Assembly: GCF_003991355.1 (NCBI RefSeq)
Contig: NZ_RCSU01000016.1
Location: 1-64,000 of the forward strand
DNA length: 64,000 bases
Origin: Pseudoflavitalea rhizosphaerae
GTDB lineage: Bacteria; Bacteroidota; Bacteroidia; Chitinophagales; Chitinophagaceae
Reading direction: 5' to 3'
The notes beneath the pieces were generated by a model. It ran no database searches. It was not told where the DNA came from and worked only from the letters and a program-made list of their open reading frames with translations. Of this stretch, positions 16,413 through 24,534 are shown one piece after another (the first letter of the stretch is position 1; the number at the start of each line of letters is the position of its first letter). The position numbers and the translations under genes are program-made.

Positions 16413-18914
16413 ATGGAATTCAATGAAGATGAACATACCTCGAATAAAAAGCTGAAGTTCCGGTTGTTTAAACCAGAGGAAAGAAATTACTGGAAAAATT
16501 TTGAAATTAATATCGACGCCTTTTGTGATAAATGGGGAATGTATAAGAGTGAACTGGAAAAGGAAATAAAAGGATTTTCTGAGGAACAATTGAAGAAAAT
16601 TTGCTTCCTCTTGGAAGTTACCCCAAAGGTAACCGAGTCAGACTTCGAGGAGACTCTGCTCGGTGCATTGGAAAAATCTATCCTGTTTTTTTGCATTACT
16701 AAGTTTGCTTCTGTTAATCCCAAAGCAATATCGAGGCATTATAATATAAGGATTAACGGCGGTAAGGTTGACAGGCCGAAGGTTTTTATAAAGACGCTGG
16801 AAATCTATAAATCCGGCAAACTCTCGGAGTTGTATTTACTACTTTTTATGCAACGTGTAGGAAAAGCAAAGTATTCATTTGATGTTGTTGCCCAAAAGGG
16901 TATTTTGAGTTTTGAGGCTGCCAGGAAATCTGCAGAGCTGCTGGTAAGGTATTTAAACCGAAATGACAAAGAAGGAAAGGAATACCATTTAAGATTTTCG
17001 GAGAAAATTAATAGAGATTTTGTTTTCCTGTTACTCCGGGAGACTTCTGACAAGATAGTTGCTTCCCTGCCCGATAATACCCGGGTAAAGTATGGGCGAT
17101 ATCTTCTTGTAAGAATTGAAGGCACTGGAAAGCTAAGTATCAATACCAAAATCCATCAAGAGGCGGCGAGAATCAAAAACTACCTTGCAAGGAAAACAAA
17201 GTCTTCCATTAAATATAATAAGGAGTATGCAACATATGATTCGAAAAAATTCTTTGACTCGATATTAGAAGAAAAGTCAATCTCAAAAGATGTGACTCTA
17301 CTCAATGTTACGTTTAGAAAAACCGTAATGGGGGAACAGGAATTAAAGGTAAGTGATAAATTGAAAAAGAATGATATTACTCATGTAATAAGGCTCATGC
17401 GTGACAAGGGTATTCTAAAGCTAACTGACTTTTCCGAGTTCCAAACATTGACGTTTTCGTTCAAAGGTGTTTCTTTCATTATTCAGATTCGAGAAAATCA
17501 ATGGGGACAATTGCGCTTAGTAGTCCTGGATCAAAGAAAGCCTGCCAATGAATTAAGAGACTTCAAACAAGCATTTTCACGCGCGTACGATATTCCATTT
17601 GACGCTTTCTTAAAATCAAAGGATGTTGTCACTGATAAAATGACCATAACCCGAAAGATTTTAGATAACAAAACGCTCAGCCCGGATATGCCGGAAGATG
17701 TTGAGTCTGTGTTTTTAGACCTGATCAATAATAATTTCATAAAAAAACCGGTAACCAGTGCTAAGCGAAAGTGTGAAGAATGCAGGCATGTTTATTGGCA
17801 AAAAGGAGATTGTCCTAACTGTGGAAACCAGGCTTTCTTTGAGGGCGACTATATAGACGTTGAAATCGATGAAATGCATTTCGGCGACCATCTTTATAAA
17901 AGCATTAAAGCTGACAAATCCTTGACAGTAAAAAAAGTTAAACGCCAAATCAATCGACATTCATTCCCCTTCATTGAAGTAATCAATAAAAATGGTGATT
18001 TGCTGAGTATTTACACCAGTAAATCAAATATACCACTTGCGGTAACCGAGCATTTCGAAGAAAATGGCAAGCCTTTGTTAATCGTACTATTAAAATATAA
18101 ACAAGCTGTACAGGCTGAAATAGCCGAGAAGAATTTTGAGTGCGCTGACTTTGTGGAGATAATTAACAAGGATAAGAGATTTTTGTCTGAACTGGTCAAA
18201 ACATCCATCGATGCGCAAAAGAAGAAATGGCAAGCCAAGGTTATTCAAAAAGCAACTTTGTCGTTCAACCGGATCAGGTCAAAGGGCGCAAACTATGGGG
18301 ACCAGTTTTTTGAGAAAGATATTTATAACTTACTTCATGTGCTGTTCCCAATAGCCGATAGGTTGGGTGGCAAATTCGCTGGAGTTAAAGCCCCTGATGG
18401 TATTATCTCTATACAGGATTACGGGAAGCCACGCAAGCGATTTTGTTTTGGCTGGGATTGTAAATTCAGCCTATTTACAAAGGGATATCAACTTAACGAT
18501 AAGCCGGAAAAGCACAAACACTACCTAAGTACATTAAGTAAAAATGAAACTGTAACCTTCTTTGGAGGATTCAAAGTTTATGCATTTATCTCGCAGAACA
18601 TGGATGAATCAAGGTATGCTAAGTTTTATAGGAAACTTATTGCCAGGGCAAGGTGGAAAGGGCATATCTTATTATTAACTGAAAGTAACGTACTGCTTTT
18701 ATACACTGTCTATAAAAATAATGAAGAACTCATCAAAAGTTACCCAAACCTTTTCTACAGAAAAATATTTACACTTATCAGCAAACCCTGGCTTGCAGAG
18801 TCAGAGCCTTATAAGTACATCAGCAACGAGCGTATCATGCAAACTATGGATGATCTGCAGGCTCAGTTTAAAAAGGTTCATAAAAGGTTTAATTTTAAGA
18901 GATCAGATTTTTAA
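16413..18914 (+). CDS. Large zinc-ribbon protein with C-terminal PD-(D/E)XK-like domain
   Basis: An 833-aa protein from the ATG at 16,413; a TTG at 16,380 is less likely. Residues 1-450 are unrecognised and rich in helices. A zinc ribbon follows: C454EEC457, nine residues, C467PNC470. The C-terminal third shows a nuclease-like core: FFEKDIYNLLHVLF (possible helix glutamate), VKAPD662GIISI and GWD682CK684FS, matching the P-D...D-x-K pattern of restriction-endonuclease-like folds, followed by mixed strands. No helicase or ATPase motif is present. It heads a plus-strand row with a 119-aa protein (50-bp gap) and a HEPN-type protein. It could be a DNA-targeting defence nuclease; the exact family is not recognised. 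Confidence 0.6.
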   Translation: MEFNEDEHTSNKKLKFRLFKPEERNYWKNFEINIDAFCDKWGMYKSELEKEIKGFSEEQLKKICFLLEVTPKVTESDFEETLLGALEKSILFFCITKFASVNPKAISRHYNIRINGGKVDRPKVFIKTLEIYKSGKLSELYLLLFMQRVGKAKYSFDVVAQKGILSFEAARKSAELLVRYLNRNDKEGKEYHLRFSEKINRDFVFLLLRETSDKIVASLPDNTRVKYGRYLLVRIEGTGKLSINTKIHQEAARIKNYLARKTKSSIKYNKEYATYDSKKFFDSILEEKSISKDVTLLNVTFRKTVMGEQELKVSDKLKKNDITHVIRLMRDKGILKLTDFSEFQTLTFSFKGVSFIIQIRENQWGQLRLVVLDQRKPANELRDFKQAFSRAYDIPFDAFLKSKDVVTDKMTITRKILDNKTLSPDMPEDVESVFLDLINNNFIKKPVTSAKRKCEECRHVYWQKGDCPNCGNQAFFEGDYIDVEIDEMHFGDHLYKSIKADKSLTVKKVKRQINRHSFPFIEVINKNGDLLSIYTSKSNIPLAVTEHFEENGKPLLIVLLKYKQAVQAEIAEKNFECADFVEIINKDKRFLSELVKTSIDAQKKKWQAKVIQKATLSFNRIRSKGANYGDQFFEKDIYNLLHVLFPIADRLGGKFAGVKAPDGIISIQDYGKPRKRFCFGWDCKFSLFTKGYQLNDKPEKHKHYLSTLSKNETVTFFGGFKVYAFISQNMDESRYAKFYRKLIARARWKGHILLLTESNVLLLYTVYKNNEELIKSYPNLFYRKIFTLISKPWLAESEPYKYISNERIMQTMDDLQAQFKKVHKRFNFKRSDF

Positions 18915-18964
18915 TGATCATGGTGTTAAATCCTTTATCTTACTTTACAGATAAATAATGTAAA

Positions 18965-19324
18965 ATGATCGATCTTTCTACCCAATCAGGGTTGTATGAT
19001 TTTATTCATTCGCACAAGTTAATGAACAGGCATAGTCATATCGAGTTCATGGCTAATGTATCCATTAAGACCAGTAAGCATGAAATTGCCACCGGGCCAG
19101 TTAAAATGATGGCGCGGTTGGATGGATATGACAATCCTGGGACACTCACCTTTCTTGATTATGAATTCGATCCAAAGTTGTACCCAAGCGACTTTGCTGT
19201 AAAATGGCAAAAGTTTACACATGTGAACCTGGAATATCTGTTGATAGAAGGCTTTCATAAGCTTAATGCAGCTATAGGTAAATATGAAGTAAAGGTTTTT
19301 CCGCTTCACAGAACTATAGATTAA
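18965..19324 (+). CDS. Small protein of unknown function, 119 aa
   Basis: Not recognised. It sits 50 bp behind the large zinc-ribbon/nuclease gene and 77 bp before the HEPN-type gene on the same strand, so it probably belongs to the same transcript. It looks like a compact mixed alpha/beta protein (IEFMANVSIKTSKHEI; PGTLTFLDYEFDPKLYP; a closing helix and strand). No toxin or antitoxin signature. A small accessory, specificity or immunity factor is possible. Confidence 0.55.
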   Translation: MIDLSTQSGLYDFIHSHKLMNRHSHIEFMANVSIKTSKHEIATGPVKMMARLDGYDNPGTLTFLDYEFDPKLYPSDFAVKWQKFTHVNLEYLLIEGFHKLNAAIGKYEVKVFPLHRTID

Positions 19325-19401
19325 ATATAACTTGGAAGCAAGTCCTCCGTCCTGTCATTCAGAAACTACCTGTTATTTATTTGTCGTTATTAATGATTCG
19401 T

Positions 19402-20544
19402 ATGAATACCTCTGCTCCCAAAATAACTATTCCAGCATTTATAGCATCCCCTTTACCGTTTCGACTTATTAAAAGAAGTACCAACGACAATTGGAATCCA
19501 GATATTGACGACATAAATAAATTTACTTACGATTATGTAAGGCTACATCGCGTTAGTGGGACTATTGACATAGGCCTTCCTAAGCCATATACAATGGCCG
19601 TTACATTTGATGGAAGTTTCATTTTGCCTGCTATAAAGAAATATTCGGACATTACTACTGCTGTTGACGAGTTTAATAACTTTTTTGGTAGCCTCCTATT
19701 AGGAGGCGTTTTTACCCAGGCAGTAGATGCTACATTCTTGCAGCGATGCTTTGTACATAAAAACTACTACTTTGAAACAGTTCATCAGCCGTTAAATTCA
19801 TTTGTTGAATTGAAAAATAACTTTCGCCACAAACACGCTAGTGTAAAGGATAATATCATTCTAATGGATTGTGAAAGCATTCTATTGCATGATATATCTA
19901 TTGCTTATTTAGCTGGCAGAGCGATATTGCAAAAAGTCACCAACCTTTCCCCTTCATTCCTTATCAAGGGTATGTCGACATACATTAATAATTCATTTGC
20001 TGAATCGCTGGTGAACAACTGGTTGTCGGTTGAACAAATACTGGACAATATTTGGCAAAAAAAAGTCGTTCAAGATCAAAGTCCTGGAACGATCAAAGGT
20101 CGCCAAGATTTCCTGAAAGATAACCGGACTTGGACCACTGCAGCAAAGACAGAATTATTCTTCCAGAAGGGCCTAATTAACGAAAGACTTTACAATCAAA
20201 TTTCAAAAGCAAGAAAAGCTCGAAACAATTTCGTCCATACAGGGACAAATCCTTCAAAAGAAGAGGCTGAGACAGCTTTTAGTTTACTATTTTTCCTGTT
20301 GTCACTCGTCGTAAGCGACTTTAAAGAACAAAATATTTTTGACAAATTGCTTTTAAAATATAAAAAAATAGATCCTATAAAAAGAAATTTTTACGACAAA
20401 AAGCCAAGTTCTTTTAAAATTGAGGCTGTTTCTTATTGGCTCAACGCGCCAATTCCTCCCATACCAGGTAGCAACAATTGGGATGAACAATTGTATCCAT
20501 ACGACATTGGTTTTGACTTTGATAATCAAGGCGATACTAGATAA
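19402..20544 (+). CDS. HEPN-domain protein (ApeA-like), 380 aa
   Basis: The start is placed at the ATG at 19,402 (MNTSAPKITI); ATG 19,393 and TTG 19,381 are in frame. The N-terminal 230 residues are unrecognised, partly strand-rich (TIDIGLPKPYTMAVTFDGSF). The C-terminal part has a strong HEPN motif: ISKARKAR274NNFVH279TGTNPSKEEAETA, then a hydrophobic helix (FSLLFFLLSLVV). The Rx4H pair is the catalytic signature of HEPN RNases; this arrangement resembles the ApeA/Apea-like group seen in abortive infection. It ends 61 bp from the convergent integrase gene and is the last cargo gene. Confidence 0.62.
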   Translation: MNTSAPKITIPAFIASPLPFRLIKRSTNDNWNPDIDDINKFTYDYVRLHRVSGTIDIGLPKPYTMAVTFDGSFILPAIKKYSDITTAVDEFNNFFGSLLLGGVFTQAVDATFLQRCFVHKNYYFETVHQPLNSFVELKNNFRHKHASVKDNIILMDCESILLHDISIAYLAGRAILQKVTNLSPSFLIKGMSTYINNSFAESLVNNWLSVEQILDNIWQKKVVQDQSPGTIKGRQDFLKDNRTWTTAAKTELFFQKGLINERLYNQISKARKARNNFVHTGTNPSKEEAETAFSLLFFLLSLVVSDFKEQNIFDKLLLKYKKIDPIKRNFYDKKPSSFKIEAVSYWLNAPIPPIPGSNNWDEQLYPYDIGFDFDNQGDTR

Positions 20545-20605
20545 AGTCAACGTATAGGAACAAATGTTAGCAATCCGTGCAATAATAACTCATGCAATTC
20601 CTATT

Positions 20606-21853
20606 TTATGCTGTCTTAAACCCAGTCCCTCCTTTATCTTTCTTTCCAAACTTCTCTCGCAACAACCTCATATCATCACTCACCTTCCTGTCAAGGATTT
20701 TCGCATAATGCTGCGTTGTCTTTAGATTTTTGTGTCCCAGCATTTTGCTCACCGATTCCATCGGCACCCCATTGCTGAGCGTAACAGTAGTGGCGAAAGT
20801 ATGCCGGGCAATATGAAAAGTAAGATTCTTATGAATTTTGCATACATCGGCAATTTCCTTCAGGTAGGCATTCATTTTTTGATTACTCAACACCGGCAGG
20901 GCTTTGCCCGAATTGACGCAAACAGGGTAGTCCTTGTACTTTTCCAATATTTGCACCGCTGTCGGCAAAAGAGGGATACGGGAAGCTGTTTCTGTTTTTT
21001 TCCGGCTGGTGAAGATCCAGTAATCGCCATCGATCCCACGGGCAACCTCAGACCGCTTCAATTTCTGCACATCTGCATAAGCAAGGCCGGTAAAGCAGCT
21101 AAACACAAAAATGTCCCTAACGTGATTTAAACGATCAGTTTCATAATCCCTTGAAACAATAGTTTGTAATTCTTCTTCCGTCAGAAAATCTCTTTCCACT
21201 TCGTGCTTTGTCATCTTAAAACCTACAAAAGGATCTTTCTGCAGCCAGCCCTTGCGGATACAAATATTAATGATCTTCCGGAAATTGCTGATGTACTTGA
21301 TCGCGGTATTGTGGTTGCAATTTCTTTGCGTTTTCAGCCAAAACTCATAATCGGCGACAAATTCATAATTCAGCCGTTTGATATCAATGTCGTTAATTCC
21401 GTACTTCCATTGCAAAAATGCTTTCGTGTGATTGCTGGAAGTATTATACCGTTCCAGGGTAGCAGCGGAAAACTCCTTTCCGATCAAAGCCGCCAACTGA
21501 TCGTTGTGGTGCTGGAAAATCTCAATCAGCATCCGGGGCCGTTCCTGGTTGCCCATCCATTTTTCCCGGAATGTTTCAAAAGTAATGTCCAGCCCATCCT
21601 GCACCATTTCCCGTTCCAGCTTCAATACTTTACCGGTAAGCGTGTCGAGGTAGGTATTGAGCTGCCGCGCCTCCACGCTGTTACCCCGCGCGCGGCCCGC
21701 CGCCGCACTCCAACGCGCGACCTCGATATACCGTTGAATGCTGTGTTCAAGACGTTGCCCATTAATTGTAATGCGGGCATAGATTGGAGTCAAATTCCCT
21801 TTGGTCATTTTAGACTTGCGGGCATAAAAAAGAATACTGATCCGGTGTTCCAT
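20606..21853 (-). CDS. Tyrosine recombinase / integrase of the Bacteroidota island type
   Basis: A 415-aa enzyme with three parts: an arm-DNA-binding domain (about 1-95, opening RISILFYARKSKMTKGNLTP), a SAM-like core-binding domain (about 110-210) and a catalytic domain (about 220-400). Catalytic residues seen are H347-I-A-R350, H374 in LGHKNLKTTQHY and the nucleophile Y383; a Lys lies in the RKKTETASRIPL turn. The first Arg of the classic set is Ala258 (FTGLAYADV), as in IntDOT-like integrases, where this position is also not Arg. The start lies about 250 bp from the tRNA-Ser that carries the att site. It should catalyse integration and, with a directionality factor, excision. Confidence 0.93.
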   Translation of the reverse strand: MEHRISILFYARKSKMTKGNLTPIYARITINGQRLEHSIQRYIEVARWSAAAGRARGNSVEARQLNTYLDTLTGKVLKLEREMVQDGLDITFETFREKWMGNQERPRMLIEIFQHHNDQLAALIGKEFSAATLERYNTSSNHTKAFLQWKYGINDIDIKRLNYEFVADYEFWLKTQRNCNHNTAIKYISNFRKIINICIRKGWLQKDPFVGFKMTKHEVERDFLTEEELQTIVSRDYETDRLNHVRDIFVFSCFTGLAYADVQKLKRSEVARGIDGDYWIFTSRKKTETASRIPLLPTAVQILEKYKDYPVCVNSGKALPVLSNQKMNAYLKEIADVCKIHKNLTFHIARHTFATTVTLSNGVPMESVSKMLGHKNLKTTQHYAKILDRKVSDDMRLLREKFGKKDKGGTGFKTA

Positions 21854-21946
21854 CTTCCACCTCCTTTTTTGTGTTTTACGAATGATTAAAATCCGTCACT
21901 AAAAGTTCTATCGCTTCAAACCCTCACCAGTAGGGCGTTTCCGGAA

Positions 21947-21997
21947 AATTCGGTGCACCGAAATTAAGTAAGATTCAGGTGCACCGAATTTCCACCT
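21947..21997. repeat. Right-end arm-type repeats
   Basis: AATTCGGTGCACCGAAATT (21,947-21,965) is nearly palindromic. A second copy, GGTGCACCGAATTT plus CCACCT (21,978-21,997), repeats the left-end element at 489-509 in the same orientation. The pair lies about 100-150 bp inside the right att core and just upstream of the integrase gene, a place suited to integrase or excisionase binding and to autoregulation. Confidence 0.6.
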
Positions 21998-22041
21998 TTC
22001 AGGCTGATTTCGTTTGATGCGATTTGAGGTGGAAAAATCAA

Positions 22042-22077
22042 AAAGGGCTCACAAAACCAGCGTTTTATGAGCCCTTT
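22042..22077 (-). terminator. Island-supplied terminator for tRNA-Ser
   Basis: AAAGGGCTCA and TGAGCCCTTT form a 10-bp stem, extended inside by AAAAC / GTTTT around CAGC. Read on the minus strand it is followed by TTTT. It lies 16 bp beyond the right att repeat and 24 bp after the tRNA 3' end, taking the place of the stranded hairpin at 372-394. Confidence 0.8.
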
Positions 22078-22093
22078 AATACGATTTGATAAC

Positions 22094-22115
22094 TTATCCA
22101 GCGGAGAGAGAGGGA
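22094..22115. repeat. Right attachment site (attR core)
   Basis: Exact 22-base match to 408-429. Its last 14 bases are the 3' end of tRNA-Ser, so integration leaves a complete tRNA gene at this end. Confidence 0.88.
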
Positions 22116-22186
22116 TTCGAACCCCCGGACCTGTGACAGTCAACGGTTTTCAAGACCGCCGCATTCGACCGCTCTGCCATCTCTCC
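22102..22186 (-). tRNA. tRNA-Ser(UGA)
   Basis: Read on the minus strand, the 85-nt gene starts GGAGAGATGGCAGAGCGGTC and closes with a TTCGAAT T loop and the acceptor strand TCTCTCC plus discriminator G. The acceptor stem is a perfect 7 bp. The anticodon loop CTTGAAA contains TGA. A long variable arm (about 15 nt after the anticodon stem) is typical of serine tRNAs. CCA is not encoded. The 3' end is the island integration site. Confidence 0.95.
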
Positions 22187-22190
22187 GGCG

Positions 22191-22220
22191 CAAATGTAGG
22201 GGCATTGTTGAAAACAACAA
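22191..22220 (-). promoter_or_regulatory. Promoter of tRNA-Ser
   Basis: On the minus strand TTG (22,218-22,220), 19 bases, then TACATTTG (22,191-22,198) match the Bacteroidota consensus TTG-N19-TAnnTTTG exactly. Only four bases separate the box from the mature tRNA 5' end, so the transcript may start at or next to the mature end. Confidence 0.7.
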
Positions 22221-22798
22221 AATCTCTTGGAAACATTTTGAAAAAAAATTCATCATTAACAACAGAAACTGAGGCATTAAGAGCAAAACCAGATGCATAA
22301 AAAACAGTCTGGACGCGGCTTCCAGGGCATCAATCCTACTCCCTTTGAAAATGATTCTTCCAACTATCCTTTTTTAACAACCACATAGTATCCCCTAATG
22401 TTCCTTCACCAACCTGCGGCGACTTCCCAGATTATTTTTTTAAAGCAAATGAAAAGTTCGATAAATTCTCCCCCCCCCACATCCAGGTAAACATCACTGG
22501 GGGCCCTCCGGCACGCCTGATCTGAAAATAAGCTTCTTCCAGTTGGCCAGCCGGGGATCATCCTGAACAGAATTTGTAAAAGCTCATTCGTTTCGCTTGT
22601 ACAAGAGCGTTACCAGTTGCCGGTATTGTTTTTGAGCTGGACGAGGTTGCCAGCACAGTACCGAACGTGCTTCCTGATTCGACAGCTGCATGTAAAAAGA
22701 ATCACCCAACTTTTAAGCGAATCCGCTACCGCTCCTACCCACCCGGGCATTCATTCCTGATCATGGCATAGCATAACATTAACTTAACACCCGGAAGC
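22221..22798. other. Intergenic region, no gene seen
   Basis: Nearly 580 bp without a convincing frame. It includes a run of nine C at about 22,470 and leads into the promoter of the sigma-factor operon. Confidence 0.5.
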
Positions 22799-22806
22799 TA
22801 CTTTTG
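22799..22806 (+). promoter_or_regulatory. Candidate -7 box of the sigma / FecR / TonB locus
   Basis: TACTTTTG matches TAnnTTTG, 17 bp before the start of the ECF sigma gene. No good TTG is seen at the -33 distance, so this may be a weak promoter or one with its own sigma requirement. Confidence 0.45.
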
Positions 22807-22823
22807 CCCCACAAGTAAAATGT

Positions 22824-23369
22824 ATGCTTTCCAGTACTTCTGCGGATAAAGAATATTTTACCAGGTTGTATAAGCAGCACCATCGCAGCTTGTATGCATA
22901 TGCCTATAAGAAATCAAAGGACCAGTTCATTGCCGAAGAGATCACACAAACTACTTTCATCAAATTCTGGAACCATTACCGGAAAACCTGCATACAACCT
23001 GAAACGCCTGAAAGATTATTGTTCTTTATATCGAAGGCATTACTGGTAGATCATTTCAGAAAAAGATCCACCGCCATTTCCATCGAAGAAGCACTTTCAG
23101 AAGTGGAAAACCTGGCAGACAACAGCACTATACAATCTGCGCAGGTATTGCGTTTCGAAGAACTGGTGAGATCCGCCGCGGCGTCACTTCCTGAAAGGCA
23201 AAAGCAGATCTTCGAAATGAAATATTTCCGGCAATCGAAACACGGAGAAATTGCTGCCGAACTGAATATTTCTCCACAAACCGTTAAGAACCTCCTGGGC
23301 AAGGCCGTGAAAAAAGTAAGGAGAATCGCTGCACAACAATTCCTTCACTCCTTTACAGGTCTTCTGTAA
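22824..23369 (+). CDS. FecI-like ECF sigma factor
   Basis: A 181-aa ECF factor. Region 2 is FTRLYKQHHRSLYAYAYKKSKDQFIAEEITQTTFIKFW; region 4 is SLPERQKQIFEMKYFRQSKHGEIAAELNISPQTVKNLL with its helix-turn-helix. A FecR gene follows after 104 bp and a TonB receptor after that, the classic Bacteroidota trans-envelope arrangement in which substrate binding by the receptor frees the sigma factor from FecR. It most likely activates this same locus. Confidence 0.92.
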   Translation: MLSSTSADKEYFTRLYKQHHRSLYAYAYKKSKDQFIAEEITQTTFIKFWNHYRKTCIQPETPERLLFFISKALLVDHFRKRSTAISIEEALSEVENLADNSTIQSAQVLRFEELVRSAAASLPERQKQIFEMKYFRQSKHGEIAAELNISPQTVKNLLGKAVKKVRRIAAQQFLHSFTGLL

Positions 23370-23473
23370 TTCCAGTTTCCCATTTTATTATTACCAAATT
23401 GTGAACTCGGTTCCTACTGTGGTACCATCGCAGGTCCGTTACGGTATTACAATAAAGAGCGCATTCCATTTCA

Positions 23474-24442
23474 ATGAATCAGAATCAGAATCATATTCAT
23501 AAGCTCATCGACCGTTTCCTGGCAGGCATGGCAACTCCTGAAGAACAAGAGGAAATGCAACAGTACTTCCATCTGCATGGTCTGCAGGAAGCTTTACCCG
23601 AGGCTGAAACTGAATTCCATCCCGGAAAGGAACAGTCGAAGAAAATGTACAGAAACCTTATTCAGCAATTACAACCAGGTGGCGCCGCCAAAGTTTACAG
23701 GATGCACAATAAATGGATGCTCCGGATAGCAGCGGTACTCATACCTATAGCTCTCATTGGAGCAGGCATTTACCTGATTCAAAAACCAGCTCCCCAATCT
23801 AAAGCCAAATATGCACTTGCGGAAATAAGGAACAACAGCGAAGCCGTTCGTTACCTCCAATTGAAAGACGGCAGTGAGATCTGGCTTAACAAACATGCAG
23901 TACTGAAATTGGATACATCCAGCTTCACTCAAAATAGAAAACTGTTCCTTCAAGGTGAAGCCTATTTTGATGTATCGCATGATCCGGCGCATCCTTTTGA
24001 AGTGAGTAGCGGACAACTCAATACTGTCGTATTGGGCACCTCCTTTTCTATAAACAGCAACAGCTCCTGTACCAATGTAACTTTATTCACGGGAAAAGTA
24101 TCACTACAGTCAACAGGTATCAATTCACAACTTTTGAGTCCGGGCCAATCCGGGGAATATGACCTGAAAACCCGTACATTCCGGACTGCACCGGCTTCTG
24201 AATATGCCATCGCCTGGAAGACAAAAGAGATAAACTGTAAGAATGAAAAACTGGAATCCATTATTCACTACCTGCAGGATCATTTCGGGATCAATATAAG
24301 GATCAGCAAACGAATCGGCGGAAAACGATTCTCGGGAACTCTTTCCCTGCGGGGAAATATATCATCTGTTCTGACCCGGCTGTTATTCGTTCATCAATTA
24401 CAGCACAGAAAAAATCCGGATGGCAGCATAGTCATTTATTAA
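23474..24442 (+). CDS. FecR-family anti-sigma factor / signal transducer
   Basis: A 322-aa inner-membrane protein. Residues 1-75 form the cytoplasmic sigma-binding part (IDRFLAGMATPEEQEEMQQY). One transmembrane helix follows (about 78-98, WMLRIAAVLIPIALIGAGIY). The periplasmic part holds the FecR domain (YLQLKDGSEIWLNKHAVLKL; GEAYFDVSHDPAHPFEV) and a C-terminal DUF4974-like domain ending in FVHQLQHRKNPDGSIVIY. It should hold the FecI-like factor inactive until the TonB receptor's N-terminal signalling domain contacts it. It lies between the sigma and receptor genes. Confidence 0.93.
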   Translation: MNQNQNHIHKLIDRFLAGMATPEEQEEMQQYFHLHGLQEALPEAETEFHPGKEQSKKMYRNLIQQLQPGGAAKVYRMHNKWMLRIAAVLIPIALIGAGIYLIQKPAPQSKAKYALAEIRNNSEAVRYLQLKDGSEIWLNKHAVLKLDTSSFTQNRKLFLQGEAYFDVSHDPAHPFEVSSGQLNTVVLGTSFSINSNSSCTNVTLFTGKVSLQSTGINSQLLSPGQSGEYDLKTRTFRTAPASEYAIAWKTKEINCKNEKLESIIHYLQDHFGINIRISKRIGGKRFSGTLSLRGNISSVLTRLLFVHQLQHRKNPDGSIVIY

Positions 24443-24534
24443 AGCACCCATCTGAGAAAACTCTAACTGCCTCACTGAGTGCGGTACAGGAAACTATTGA
24501 CATCACCTGGCATAAACTAAAATCAACCTAAGCA

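Larger units (their letters stand above)
408..22115. mobile_element. Integrated genomic island in tRNA-Ser(UGA), about 21.7 kb
   Basis: The ends are an exact 22-bp direct repeat (408-429 and 22,094-22,115); the right copy is the 3' end of an intact tRNA-Ser gene. A tyrosine integrase gene lies just inside the right end. The interior is more A+T-rich than the flanking DNA and carries toxin-antitoxin, HEPN, PIN-like, PLD, PD-(D/E)XK-like and regulatory genes. No relaxase, conjugation or phage structural gene is visible, so it looks like a mobilisable or satellite-type island rather than a complete ICE or prophage. A degenerate internal copy of the end sequence at 7,417-7,430 hints that it is composite. 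Confidence 0.88.

Noticed and set aside
20732-21889. Two long plus-strand frames over the integrase gene
   Set aside because: They lie antisense to a clearly conserved integrase and have no motifs.
22067-22300. 77-codon plus-strand frame over tRNA-Ser
   Set aside because: It reads through the tRNA antisense and is not a protein gene.
22469-22480. Run of nine C
   Set aside because: A homopolymer of this length without a gene nearby gives no phase-variation target.
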